Shown here: one piece after another, positions 1-8,958 of the stretch
Layout of the letters: each line of letters begins with the position of its first letter
Numbering within the stretch: position 1 is the first letter of the stretch
DNA from: Myxococcales bacterium
GTDB lineage: Bacteria > Myxococcota_A > UBA9160 > UBA4427
Reading direction: 5' to 3'
NCBI GenBank assembly: GCA_014240165.1
Contig: JAAZXM010000036.1
Coordinates: 8,612-40,907, forward strand
Length of the DNA: 32,296 bases
Notes under the pieces: generated by a model
Databases searched by the model: none
What the model was told of the DNA's origin: nothing
Seen by the model: the letters and a program-made list of their open reading frames with translations, nothing else
Made by a program: the position numbers and the translations under genes

Positions 1-2
1 TA

Positions 3-1922
3 GAAAACGTAGACCGTCGACTTAGTCTCGAAGGCAGCGATGTGCCGCGCTTTCGTCTGGTTGCCGATGCCTGCGCCGAAGTGATGCGCCCGATCATTTT
101 CGCGACGATCATCATCATCACCGTCTTCGCCCCTCTATTCGGCCTGCAGGGCGTGGAGGGGAAAACTTTCAGGCCACTGGCCTACACGGTCGCCCTTGCG
201 ATGCTGGGCGCGCTTAGCTTCGTAGTCGTTCTTTCTCCTGCCCTGATCGCGACATTTTTGCGATCCCGAAATATCTCCTCGGGCACTTTCAGCACATTCA
301 TTTCGCGGCTCTATTCCGGCGTTCTCGATTTCTTTATTCGACGACGCTGGGCCGTTGTGGCCATCGCGGTCTCTATCTTGGGCGTGGGAGTGGGACTCCT
401 GCCCAGGCTCGGTTCGGAGTTCACCCCGCGCCTTCAAGAAGGCACATTGATTGTTCGTTTGACGATGGCTCCTTCTATTTCATTGGCTGAAAGCCAGCGC
501 ACAACGCAGATCGTGGAGCGACGATTGATGGACGTTCCGGAGATCTCGGGTGTGGTGAGCAGAATCGGGCGTGGAGAAGTAGGCGCCCATGCGGATCCGG
601 TCAATAACTCGGAGATCCTCGTCTTGCTTCGACCCAGGGAGCAATGGACTTCTGCTTCTTCACAGGAGGAGCTGGAGAATGTGATTCGAAACCGACTGGG
701 AAGGGTGCCGGGTGCTGTCATCAACTTTACGCAGCCGATCGCGATGACGGTGGATGAACTCCTGGAAGGCGTCAGAGCCGAGTTGGCGATCAAAGTCTTT
801 GGAGATGACGTCGATACCCTGAAAGAACATGCGCAGGAGGTTGCGCGTGTGATCTCCCAAGTGCCTGGTGCGGCCGATGTGCAGGTCGACCAGGTGTCCG
901 GAACGCCCCAGCTGGTTATCCACATCGACCGCAGCGCGGTTGCTCGGTACGGAATCAATATCGAAGATGTTCAGCGCACGATCAGTGCGTCCATCGGGGG
1001 GCAAGTCGCGGGTCAGGTTTTTGAGGGAGTTCGGAGATTCGATGTTCTGGTCAGGCTTGACGAGTCCTACCGCGAAACTCCCGATTCCATTCGAGCACTC
1101 TTGGTGGATTCGCCGGATGGCTTTCGGATTCCGCTCAAAGAGCTCGCCAGTTTCGAATTCTTGGTTGGTCCCAGATTGATCAGGCGGGAGGATGGACAAA
1201 GATTTATTGCCGTCCAATGCAATGTCATCGATCGCGATATAGGTAGTTTTGTCGAAGAGGCTCAGGAAAGGGTTCGCGAAATTGTGGATCTCAGCCCCGG
1301 CTACCTGGTGAGTTGGGGAGGGCAGTTCCGGCTCCAAGAGCAAGCGAATCGTCGTCTTGCCCTGACCGTCCCCGTCACGCTATTGGCCGCGTTCCTTTTA
1401 CTCTACGCAAGTTTTGGGTATGGGCGGAGCGCGCTTACGGTCATCCTCAATATTCCGCTTGCCCTTGTGGGTGGTATCGCGGCCCTCGCCGTCAGCGGTC
1501 AGAATCTCTCGGTCCCGGCGTCGGTTGGGCTGATCGCACTCTTCGGAGTCGCCTTGGGAAACGGCATGGTACTTGTGAGCGCGATCAACCGCCTGATGCT
1601 CGGGGGTACGACGCCTCGCCAGGCTTGTATCGAGGGCGCGGGTTCGCGTCTGAGAGCAGTTTTGATGACCGCCACGACTACAGCTCTGGGGCTCAGCCCG
1701 CTTCTTTTTTCGGTAGATGTGGGAAGCGAAGTTCAGCGTCCACTGGCCACCGTGGTTGTCGGCGGATTGGTGACGTCGACACTCGTTACCCTCTTCCTGC
1801 TCCCAGCCTTCTACGAGTGGGTTTTGCCGGAGTCGGGTTATCGGCGGCAGACTACAGACGAAGTCGGCGAAGATGCTGGTGCGCCTGGGCATCCCAGCGA
1901 AGTTCCGTTGCCATCGGTCTAG
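3..1922 (+). CDS. Heavy-metal RND efflux pump, CusA/CzcA family (5' truncated by the window)
   Basis: This is the C-terminal ~640 residues of an inner-membrane proton-driven RND pump. It would work with a membrane-fusion protein and an outer-membrane channel, which are not in the window. The reading frame is open from base 3. Its first residues, ENVDRR, match the VEN segment that follows the charged transmembrane helix 4 of CzcA/CusA. A GTG at 42 is an internal codon, not the start. Family landmarks are GVEGKTFRP after the first helices, LGSEFTP opening the second periplasmic domain, LLRPREQW in that domain, and a block of hydrophobic helices over the last ~180 residues. Family members are about 1040 residues, so roughly 400 are missing upstream. 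The class (heavy-metal RND rather than drug RND) is well supported. The metal cannot be read because the helix-4 ion residues lie outside the window. Confidence 0.92.
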   Translation, partial: ENVDRRLSLEGSDVPRFRLVADACAEVMRPIIFATIIIITVFAPLFGLQGVEGKTFRPLAYTVALAMLGALSFVVVLSPALIATFLRSRNISSGTFSTFISRLYSGVLDFFIRRRWAVVAIAVSILGVGVGLLPRLGSEFTPRLQEGTLIVRLTMAPSISLAESQRTTQIVERRLMDVPEISGVVSRIGRGEVGAHADPVNNSEILVLLRPREQWTSASSQEELENVIRNRLGRVPGAVINFTQPIAMTVDELLEGVRAELAIKVFGDDVDTLKEHAQEVARVISQVPGAADVQVDQVSGTPQLVIHIDRSAVARYGINIEDVQRTISASIGGQVAGQVFEGVRRFDVLVRLDESYRETPDSIRALLVDSPDGFRIPLKELASFEFLVGPRLIRREDGQRFIAVQCNVIDRDIGSFVEEAQERVREIVDLSPGYLVSWGGQFRLQEQANRRLALTVPVTLLAAFLLLYASFGYGRSALTVILNIPLALVGGIAALAVSGQNLSVPASVGLIALFGVALGNGMVLVSAINRLMLGGTTPRQACIEGAGSRLRAVLMTATTTALGLSPLLFSVDVGSEVQRPLATVVVGGLVTSTLVTLFLLPAFYEWVLPESGYRRQTTDEVGEDAGAPGHPSEVPLPSV

Positions 1923-1929
1923 AGGCAGC

Positions 1930-1967
1930 GAGAGGCGGAATCTGCTTGTCAGCGTCTCTCTTTGTCT
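1930..1967 (+). terminator. Possible intrinsic terminator of the RND gene
   Basis: An 8-bp stem (GAGAGGCG at 1930-1937 with CGTCTCTC at 1953-1960, one G-U pair) and a 15-base loop lie 8 bases after the RND stop. A T-rich run TTTGTCT follows. The loop is long and the T run is broken, so this is a moderate candidate. The position between two convergent genes fits a terminator. Confidence 0.4.
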
Positions 1968-1991
1968 GAGTCAGGGGGATGTCGGCGGACG

Positions 1992-3398
1992 CTAGCTTCC
2001 GAATTCGGGAAGGATTCGTTGATCGTCGGGGTCACCGGGCGCGAAAGCCTTGGCGTCGAATTCTTCGAGCCAGGACGATTCAAGGTCTTGCATCACTGTC
2101 CAGCCGCGGCTTTCGGCCTCAGCCAGTGCTCTTGGCGACAGGTTGCCTGAGATGAGCAGGTAGCGAAGAGCTGTCTTCCCTTCTTTCGAGATCGCGTCGT
2201 CGATTTCACCGATCAGTTGAGCAGCCCCTTCGGTACAGAATCCAAAATCGATATTGAAGGCCAGGGCGATTTCTGCCTTTGAGTTTCTCGCCAATGCGAC
2301 GCCCTCTGAAGCCCAGAACTCCTCGACGGGTCCGAGTCGCTCGTGAAAGGCAAGGAAGATCAAGGCGAGTCGGGAAAAGGCGTAGGCTTCCGACGGCGTA
2401 TCGGCGAGGTTCGCGAGTGAGATGAACGCCTCCCGATTGCTGACGTCGCCCATGGCGGCCAGGGAGTCCACGATTTCGAGTTGCTGACTCGGGGAGTACC
2501 ACGGGTGGTAAACGAATTGCGCCGAGACGACCTCATCGACATCGAAATCGTTCAGCAGCATTTCGCGGCTCCGAATGCGGATATCTTCGGGAGTCTCGTC
2601 CCGAAGTTCGCGTTTCATGTCGTCGCTTGTATTTGTGACCGTCAGCGCGATCGAGGCGCCGCCCGGAACGGCCATAAGGGGAAGGCGTACAGACATGCCG
2701 CCAGCGAGTGAAAGCCAGGCCAGGCGGTCGAGATCAGCCTGCACCTGGGGGTTGGCAGTGTAGGGATCCAGGCCAAGGCGGTAGGACCACTCTCGCTTGG
2801 CTTTGCCGAACCCGATCAATTCGTGAAAATAGTCGTCCTCGAGATAGGTCCGGCCAGCTTCGGTCATCTCGTAGTAATTTCGAGCCATCGACCACATGCC
2901 CTTGGGGATATTGGTCGTAGTCCGGACGGGATGAAGTAGAAGCTGCATGCCGCCTTCGGCGGGCGCTTCGGCAGCATTGGCGAGCGCGAGGACATAGACA
3001 TCACGGTTCTGAACTCCGGCGTCTTTCAGCGCGGCCAGAGTTTCGATTTCATGAATGCGCTTGCGCAGCATTCCTTGGCCCCGAGCTTCCACCGTGCCTG
3101 CGGCTGTTTCGATGGAATAGAAGTAGAGGAGACCAGCTCCATAACGGATGTCTTTGACCTCATACCCCGGTCCCTGAACCATCGCGGGCGGGAGGGCAAA
3201 AGCTGGGTCGAGGTGTTGCGCGGGGTCCTCGAACGATTCGGAATCCGTCTTCTCGCTCGCAAGCTTTTCGTAACTGGATTGTTGCCCCTGGCCGGGAGGC
3301 GGCATGGAGGGCGCACAGCCCCAATTGAGAATATGGCCCGCCACTAAGAAGAACAAAAAGAGCGGCCGGGCTGGTATTCCCGTTTTCCTGGTTGCCAT
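1992..3398 (-). CDS. Unknown lipoprotein, 468 residues
   Basis: The product is probably a membrane-anchored lipoprotein of unknown function. The N-terminus is basic, then hydrophobic (roughly residues 10-24), and ends in ILNWGC with the likely lipidated Cys28. A Pro/Gln/Ser-rich linker follows. The mature part is mixed alpha/beta, and its last third is helix-rich with regularly spaced Ala/Leu. I recognise no catalytic motif or named domain. It starts 31 bases after the stop of the hybrid histidine kinase on the same strand, so the two are probably co-transcribed and the lipoprotein may be a partner or output of that sensor; this link is inference from position. The gene is convergent with the RND pump. 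Confidence 0.8.
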   Translation of the reverse strand: MATRKTGIPARPLFLFFLVAGHILNWGCAPSMPPPGQGQQSSYEKLASEKTDSESFEDPAQHLDPAFALPPAMVQGPGYEVKDIRYGAGLLYFYSIETAAGTVEARGQGMLRKRIHEIETLAALKDAGVQNRDVYVLALANAAEAPAEGGMQLLLHPVRTTTNIPKGMWSMARNYYEMTEAGRTYLEDDYFHELIGFGKAKREWSYRLGLDPYTANPQVQADLDRLAWLSLAGGMSVRLPLMAVPGGASIALTVTNTSDDMKRELRDETPEDIRIRSREMLLNDFDVDEVVSAQFVYHPWYSPSQQLEIVDSLAAMGDVSNREAFISLANLADTPSEAYAFSRLALIFLAFHERLGPVEEFWASEGVALARNSKAEIALAFNIDFGFCTEGAAQLIGEIDDAISKEGKTALRYLLISGNLSPRALAEAESRGWTVMQDLESSWLEEFDAKAFAPGDPDDQRILPEFGS

Positions 3399-3429
3399 GT
3401 AAGGGCGAGACCCGAGAGCGGCTGAGAAG

Positions 3430-5241
3430 CTAATCCGAGTTCAAAACTTTCGTTACGGTTTCGAAGAGTTCCTGAACTCGGTACGGCTTCTGGATAAAAG
3501 CGTCGAAGAGCACAGTAGCATTCTTGCTCGAGAGAACGTCCTTTGTGTAGCCACTCGAGAGAATTACGTGCAGCGGGTATTCTTTGGCCCGGATCTCTCG
3601 TGCGACGGATTCTCCGTTCATGTCGGGCATTTCCATATCGACCATGACGAGGTCGTAGTGTTTGGGGTTCTCCGAAAGCATTCGCAGGCCTGTCTCCCCG
3701 CTGTCGCAGCTGTCCACGTCGTAACCGACCCGGGTCAACATCCGGGTGACGATACGGATCACCGTAGGATCGTCGTCGATGACGAGGACTTTCCCCTGCC
3801 CGCTGAGGTCTTCTGGATCCCTCTGATAGTCCGCGACATGTACGACGTCGTCTTCAGAAAGAGGCAGGTAGATGGTGAAATTCGTGCCCTCACCTTCTTC
3901 GCTAGTCAGGCTGATCGCACCACCGTGTGCTTCGACGATTCCGAGAACCGCCGAGAGCCCCAATCCCCTGCCTGTGAACTTGGTTGAAAAGAAAGGTTCG
4001 AAACATCGGTTCATGACCTCTTCGGACATCCCCGGTCCAGTGTCCTGGATCTCGAGAACCACGTACTCACCCACCGGCGGAGCCTTGGTCTTCGAGCCGC
4101 CTTCGGGCGGAGAGAAGTCTGCGTCGACGCTGAACCGCCCAGTGCGTACGAAGATCTGCCCACCCGCTTCGTCGCTGGCTTCAGATGCGTTGATCAGCAA
4201 ATTCATGACGACTTGCTGGAGCTGTGTCGGGTTGCACTGCACCGGATTGATCAGGCCCGACAAGTCGTACTCGACGCGCACCCGCTTCGAAACCGAAAGC
4301 GAGAGCAGGGCATCCATTTCGCTGATCATCGCGTCGAAGTCGATGATCGTTTCGATAAATTTCCCCTTGCCCGCGTAGGCAAGCATCTGTGAAGTCAGGC
4401 CCGCAGCTTTCTGTGCGCCGGCGTCGATTTCACTGATGGCGGATCGGACATCGGTCTTGAGATCTGATTCGAGGAGCAGAAGGCTCGTGTTGCCGGAGAT
4501 CTCCATCAACAAGTTGTTGAAATCGTGGGCGATGCCACCGGCCAATACGCCAAGGCTCTCTAGTTTCTGGGCTTGTTGGAATTGAGATTCCAGAAGTTTC
4601 TTTTCATCCTCGATGCGTCGGCGCCTTCGATTGAGCAGGATCAGACCGAACCCGGTGCCCAGTGCGCCGGCTCCCCACAAGACCAAAGTTACCCAGTGGA
4701 TGTCCCGCCGATCGGCCATTCGCTGGAGGCTGAATTCTCGAACGGCCCTCTCGACATCGAAGGAAGCCGCCAGGGTCTCGGTGAAAAGGACATCGAATTC
4801 CTCATCGATGACGGTACCCGCTGAGGAGAGGCTGGGGTTGCCCGACCGGGTTCTGGCAAGGTTTTCAAGCGCGAAAGCTTTTTCCAGCAGGTCGCTGACG
4901 AGATTGTCGACTTTCCGGCCGCTGGAGGAAACGAATTCGAGCACGCTCGCGTCGATCTCGATCTGGTCGGTGCGGAAGCTTTTCAGGGATGCCCGGCCGC
5001 TTGCAAAGAGGTCCCAGACCTTTTCGGGCTTGATATTCGGATCACCCGTGAGAAGTTCCTCAAACCACAGGTGGGCCTTGGCCAAATCTTCTCGTGCCTG
5101 ACCCAAATGATCTTGAACCCGGCTCTGATCTTCGATCTCGGTCAGCCAAGTATTGTGTAGATAAAGCAATGGGCCGAGAGAAACGAGCACGAAGAACAAA
5201 ATTGCTGTTGCCAATACTCCTAGGCGTTGTTCATCTTGCAT
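3430..5241 (-). CDS. Membrane hybrid sensor histidine kinase with C-terminal receiver domain
   Basis: Two-component signalling protein of 603 residues. One transmembrane helix lies near 7-28 and a second near 183-204, enclosing an ~150-residue mostly helical periplasmic sensor of no recognised family. A basic stretch and short coiled coil then lead to the HisKA motif GGIAHDFNN, with His239 as the autophosphorylation site. The ATPase domain shows an N box (QQVVMNLLINASE), a G1 box (DTGPGM) and a G2 box (GRGLGLSAVLG). The receiver domain starts near 484, with acidic residues IDDD, phospho-acceptor Asp535 in MVDMEMPDMNG, and Lys585. The HDFNN H-box places it in the NtrB/hybrid-kinase type. No DNA-binding output is fused, so the target is another protein or the phosphate is shuttled. 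It heads a probable two-gene operon with the downstream lipoprotein. Confidence 0.95.
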   Translation of the reverse strand: MQDEQRLGVLATAILFFVLVSLGPLLYLHNTWLTEIEDQSRVQDHLGQAREDLAKAHLWFEELLTGDPNIKPEKVWDLFASGRASLKSFRTDQIEIDASVLEFVSSSGRKVDNLVSDLLEKAFALENLARTRSGNPSLSSAGTVIDEEFDVLFTETLAASFDVERAVREFSLQRMADRRDIHWVTLVLWGAGALGTGFGLILLNRRRRRIEDEKKLLESQFQQAQKLESLGVLAGGIAHDFNNLLMEISGNTSLLLLESDLKTDVRSAISEIDAGAQKAAGLTSQMLAYAGKGKFIETIIDFDAMISEMDALLSLSVSKRVRVEYDLSGLINPVQCNPTQLQQVVMNLLINASEASDEAGGQIFVRTGRFSVDADFSPPEGGSKTKAPPVGEYVVLEIQDTGPGMSEEVMNRCFEPFFSTKFTGRGLGLSAVLGIVEAHGGAISLTSEEGEGTNFTIYLPLSEDDVVHVADYQRDPEDLSGQGKVLVIDDDPTVIRIVTRMLTRVGYDVDSCDSGETGLRMLSENPKHYDLVMVDMEMPDMNGESVAREIRAKEYPLHVILSSGYTKDVLSSKNATVLFDAFIQKPYRVQELFETVTKVLNSD

Positions 5242-5869
5242 CTCAGAGTTTCCATTTACTGTTGGATTCCTGCATGAGTATATCCACAGCGGTTAAAGGA
5301 TGCCGATTGGACGACTGAGCGATCACGTGGTTTCACGCAGTGGATGCATCTCGCGTATCCCGTTGCGATTCGATCAGAATTCCAAGTCAACAAACCTGCG
5401 ATGAGTCCGCTTCCTCCATTGGCCCACTGCCTTCGGCAACCTACCGGCGACAGTTCGAATGTCGCAAACGCCAACCAGGGCCCCTCGCTCTTTGAATTCC
5501 AGCTGAATGCGCTGCGTCGATTTTCTCCAAAAAGGTCAGGCCCGTTGGCAACTTCTGCCTTTAGTTTGCGTATCGGCTTCGTTGACGGAAAACCAAAGAA
5601 GCTTTTGAGTCGTTCACCTCAAATCCAATGAAAAATCGGAGTGCACTTGGGTTGGCCTGCACTTCATGTGGTAGGTATTCCCCCCACTTTATGGCTTGAG
5701 TGGCGGGGGGCCGACGGGATACCGGTCGTTCCCGTCGACGAACGGGGGCATGGATGCGAGCGCCAGCCATGCTCATGATTTGAGGGTCGGGGAGCCGGGG
5801 GAAACCGGGCGACGTCTGTTCAGGCCCCGGGGAAGGGCGCTGGCTAGAATCGCGCCAGGAGGTCTCGAG
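5242..5869. other. Gene-free divergent intergenic region with two small hairpins
   Basis: No convincing gene lies in these ~630 bases between the divergently transcribed kinase and dehydrogenase genes. Open frames here have poor composition and no family signature. Two stem-loops sit in its second half. One is AGTGCA at 5640-5645 with TGCACT at 5658-5663. The other pairs CCACT at 5684-5688 with AGTGG at 5699-5703 and continues through a one-base bulge as CCCC/GGGG. A TAGAAT box at 5844-5849 could be a -10 element for the dehydrogenase gene. Promoters for both flanking genes must lie here, but I cannot place a convincing -35/-10 pair. Confidence 0.4.
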
Positions 5870-7903
5870 TTGAGTCAGGGGTTTCGGATTGTGGGAGTCA
5901 AAGGGTTCGGATCATTGGGGGTGAAGCCCCGTCATTTGCTGCGGCTGCTCTTGCTGTCCGCGCTTGGGTTTCAGCTCTCCGCTTGCGAAGAGCCCATCTC
6001 CGTCGATTACTCGGGGCCGGTGGCCGGGTGGTCCCATTACGGAGCGGATGCCGGCGGCAGGCGCTTCTCGCCGTTGACCCAAATCAATCACGAAAACGTC
6101 GCTTCGCTGCGAGTCGCCTGGACCTACCATACTGGCGATGTCGTCAAGACCAGCCCCCAAGGGTTGGGGACCAGTTTTCAAAATACGCCGATCCTGATCG
6201 GGGACACCCTTTACCTCTGCTCGCCGCGCAACAAAGCGATCGCTCTTGACGCCGAGACCGGCCAGGAACGCTGGGTCTTCGATGCTGAAGTCGACACGAC
6301 CGGAGTCATGCTCACTCTGTGTCGAGGTGTTTCCTATTGGCGTGATCCCCAGGCCAAGGTGAACGCGGTCTGCGCCGAACGGATCTTCATGGGGACACTC
6401 GACGCGCGCATGATCGCGCTCGATGCGAAAACCGGCATGCCCTGTGGAGGCTTTGGCAAGGGGGGCAGCGTTGATCTCAGCGAGGGCATCGGGCACCGCT
6501 TCCCCGGCGAGTATGGGGTCACCTCTCCGCCGCTCATTCTGGGTGACCTGCTCGTGACCGGCGCCATGGTGCTCGACAATATCCGCGTTGATGCTCCGGG
6601 GGGCGTCGTCCGTGCCTACGATCTTCGTACGGGCGCGCTCCGGTGGAGTTGGGATCCGCTCCCCCCCGGCAGGAAGTACATCGAAGGCATCGACGAATCG
6701 GGCGAGAATGTTCGCTACCAGCGCGGCACCACGAATGCGTGGTCGATCCTGTCCGGAGATGCCGAGATGGGTCTCGTTTTCGTACCCACCGGAAACACAG
6801 CTCCGGATTTCTTTGGAGCTCAGCGCGATGGGTTGGACTATTACTCGAGTTCCATCGTTGCCCTCTCCCTCGAAACGGGTGAGCCCGTCTGGCATTTCCA
6901 GACCGTTCACCACGATATTTGGGACTACGATGTTCCCGCCCAGCCGGCTTTATTCGAATTTTCCGGCCCGGGTGGGCCGCTTCCCGCCGTCGCCCAGGCG
7001 ACGAAATTGGGCCATATCTTCCTGCTCGATCGACGGAACGGCAAGCCGCTTTTTCCCGTCGAAGAGCGGCCGGTTCCACGCGATGGTGTCGAGGGCGAAG
7101 TGCTCGCTCCCACTCAGCCCTTTCCAACGCTGCCTCGACCGATCCACCCGTCGACGCTTTCACCCAGCGATGCCTGGGGGATCACGCCCCTCGATCGTTG
7201 GGATTGCCGCCGAAAGATTGAATATCTGCGCTACGAAGGCCCTTTTACCCCACCCAATACCAAAGGCTGGATTGGTTTTCCGAGTTATTTCGGCGGTAGC
7301 AATTGGGGCAGCGTGGCGATCGACAACACCCGCGGTCTATTGATCACCAACACCAGTCGGATGGCGTCGGTGCTTCGCCTGATACCGCGCGCTGAGTTCT
7401 CGGCCCGGATGGCGTCAGCAGCGGAGGCCGGAGACGCTCCGCCCATCTGGGAGCCCCAGGAGGGGACGCCCTATGCAATGACTCGAGATTTCCTTGTCTC
7501 ATTCCTCGGCCTACCCTGCAGTCCCCCTCCCTGGGGTACCCTGGTCGCCATTGATCTGGCGACGGGCGAGTTACGCTGGGAAGTGCCCCTGGGAACCACC
7601 GAGGATATTGCGCCTCTTTCCATTGGGCTCCCGCTGGGCGTCCCCAGCCAGGGCGGCCCCATCGTGACTGCTTCGGGGCTCATCTTTGTTGCCGCGGCGA
7701 TGGACGACTACCTTAGGGCGTTCGACGCCGAATCGGGTGAGGAATTGTGGAAAGGGCGCCTCCCAGCGGGAGGTCAAGCCACGCCGCTCACTTACCGAAC
7801 CCATGCTTCGGGTAAACAATTTGTGGTCATTGCGGCGGGTGGCCACGCCTTGATGGAGACGACTCAAGGCGATGCGGTGGTCGCGTTTGCCCTGGAAGAC
7901 TGA
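5870..7903 (+). CDS. PQQ-dependent (quinoprotein) dehydrogenase, glucose dehydrogenase type, predicted lipoprotein
   Basis: An eight-bladed propeller quinoprotein that would oxidise a sugar or alcohol in the periplasm and pass electrons to the respiratory chain. Family sequence starts at GWSHYGADAGGRRFSP. Typical later blocks include VAWTYHTGD, HHDIWDYDVPAQP, FLLDRRNGKPLFPVEE and GGQATPLTY. The N-terminus carries a lipoprotein signal (RHLLRLLLLSALG then FQLSAC), so the enzyme is probably anchored by Cys39. It lacks the five-helix membrane domain of classical membrane glucose dehydrogenase. The start is uncertain. TTG at 5870 is preceded by a full AGGAGG at 5857-5862. GTG 5891, TTG 5915 and GTG 5921 are in-frame alternatives giving shorter n-regions. 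The substrate cannot be decided, and no PQQ synthesis gene is in view. The nuclease-fold gene follows after 59 bases. Confidence 0.9.
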   Translation: MSQGFRIVGVKGFGSLGVKPRHLLRLLLLSALGFQLSACEEPISVDYSGPVAGWSHYGADAGGRRFSPLTQINHENVASLRVAWTYHTGDVVKTSPQGLGTSFQNTPILIGDTLYLCSPRNKAIALDAETGQERWVFDAEVDTTGVMLTLCRGVSYWRDPQAKVNAVCAERIFMGTLDARMIALDAKTGMPCGGFGKGGSVDLSEGIGHRFPGEYGVTSPPLILGDLLVTGAMVLDNIRVDAPGGVVRAYDLRTGALRWSWDPLPPGRKYIEGIDESGENVRYQRGTTNAWSILSGDAEMGLVFVPTGNTAPDFFGAQRDGLDYYSSSIVALSLETGEPVWHFQTVHHDIWDYDVPAQPALFEFSGPGGPLPAVAQATKLGHIFLLDRRNGKPLFPVEERPVPRDGVEGEVLAPTQPFPTLPRPIHPSTLSPSDAWGITPLDRWDCRRKIEYLRYEGPFTPPNTKGWIGFPSYFGGSNWGSVAIDNTRGLLITNTSRMASVLRLIPRAEFSARMASAAEAGDAPPIWEPQEGTPYAMTRDFLVSFLGLPCSPPPWGTLVAIDLATGELRWEVPLGTTEDIAPLSIGLPLGVPSQGGPIVTASGLIFVAAAMDDYLRAFDAESGEELWKGRLPAGGQATPLTYRTHASGKQFVVIAAGGHALMETTQGDAVVAFALED

Positions 7904-7962
7904 AGCCAAGGTCAAACGAACGCAGAGAAGGTTGGCTCCGGCCAGCCTGGGAGAAACGGCTC

Positions 7963-8925
7963 TTGGCCCAGAGAAAGTCCCGAGCAATCCGGTTGCGGGG
8001 ATCCGCGAAAAAGAAGGGGGATGCTTCGGGCTCTTCCCTGGCCCGCCGGGCCAGGCAGCGTGTTCGGGATGAGACCCGAAAAGCCGCAAAGGCTTCCCTT
8101 GCCCGGGCACGAGATCTGGGCGAGGAGGCGAAGAAGGCGATGCGCTCCCAGGATCTGCCAACGCCGCATATCTCATTGCTGCGATCGCCAGATCACGCGC
8201 CTACTGCTTCCAAGATGGGCCCGAATCTGCGAGTTGCGAGCTACAACGTTCACCGTTGGACGGGGCTGAACGGAAGGGCGAAGCCCGATATGACTCGCGC
8301 GGCGAAGATCATCGGCGCCTTGAATGCCGACATTATTGCCTTGCAGGAAGTGTTGCGTCCTCGGGTGGGTCCGGATTCCTTGGAAGGATTGGCCGAAGAA
8401 CTGGGTCTTTATATTGTTTTCGCGGCCAACCGTCTCCATAAGCGCGGCGAGGTGGGTAACGCAATCCTCTCGCGTTTCCCCATCGTTTCGATCTCGGTAC
8501 TCGATCTCTTTTCCACGCGGATGGAACGGCGCTGCGCATTGGCAGCCACGTTCGATACGGGAACCGTGCCATTCGGCGTGGTTGCGACCCACCTCTCCCT
8601 TGTCGATCGCACTCGCCATAAGCAGGTGGAGATGCTTCTCGAGCACCCGCAGTGGAATGCGGGACCTGCCGTACTCGTCGGGGACATGAACGCCTGGCGC
8701 GAGTGCAAGGCCTCCCAGAGCCTTGAGGAAAACCTGAACCGGCACAATAACGTGGACTGGCCGTCCACCTTTCCCTCTACCCGGCCGCTTCTCGCCCTCG
8801 ATCGCATCTATGCGAGTGGCGCGAAAGTGGTCTCGGTCGCGGCCCACGATACCCCCGCCTCGCGCAAGGCATCCGATCATTTGCCCGTGGTTGCAAGGGT
8901 TCGCATCCAGGGAAGTGCCCGGTGA
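7963..8925 (+). CDS. Endonuclease/exonuclease/phosphatase-fold protein with basic N-terminal extension
   Basis: A metal-dependent phosphoesterase of the EEP (DNase I-like) superfamily, 320 residues. Catalytic landmarks appear in order: VASYNVHRW with Asn95, IIALQEV with the metal-binding Glu129, VATHLSL, VLVGDMNAW (Asp/Asn pair), and the terminal SDHLPVVA with the catalytic Asp-His. The first ~60 residues are very rich in Lys, Arg and Ala and lie outside the EEP domain. The start is TTG 7963, with a GGAG about ten bases upstream. ATG 8215 (residue 85) would give a domain-only protein but has no ribosome-binding site. The substrate is unknown: members cleave DNA, phosphoinositides, sphingomyelin or other phosphoesters. 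It is probably co-transcribed with the dehydrogenase upstream and is convergent with the MATE gene. Confidence 0.88.
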   Translation: MAQRKSRAIRLRGSAKKKGDASGSSLARRARQRVRDETRKAAKASLARARDLGEEAKKAMRSQDLPTPHISLLRSPDHAPTASKMGPNLRVASYNVHRWTGLNGRAKPDMTRAAKIIGALNADIIALQEVLRPRVGPDSLEGLAEELGLYIVFAANRLHKRGEVGNAILSRFPIVSISVLDLFSTRMERRCALAATFDTGTVPFGVVATHLSLVDRTRHKQVEMLLEHPQWNAGPAVLVGDMNAWRECKASQSLEENLNRHNNVDWPSTFPSTRPLLALDRIYASGAKVVSVAAHDTPASRKASDHLPVVARVRIQGSAR

Positions 8926-8958
8926 TGGTCGAGGGTTCGCTTCGGCTTGCAGGCGGAC

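Noticed and set aside
5447..5465. A tRNA T-arm lookalike, GCGACA-GTTCGAA-TGTCGC
   Set aside because: The loop is shifted by one base from a true T loop, and no acceptor, anticodon or D arm can be drawn around it.
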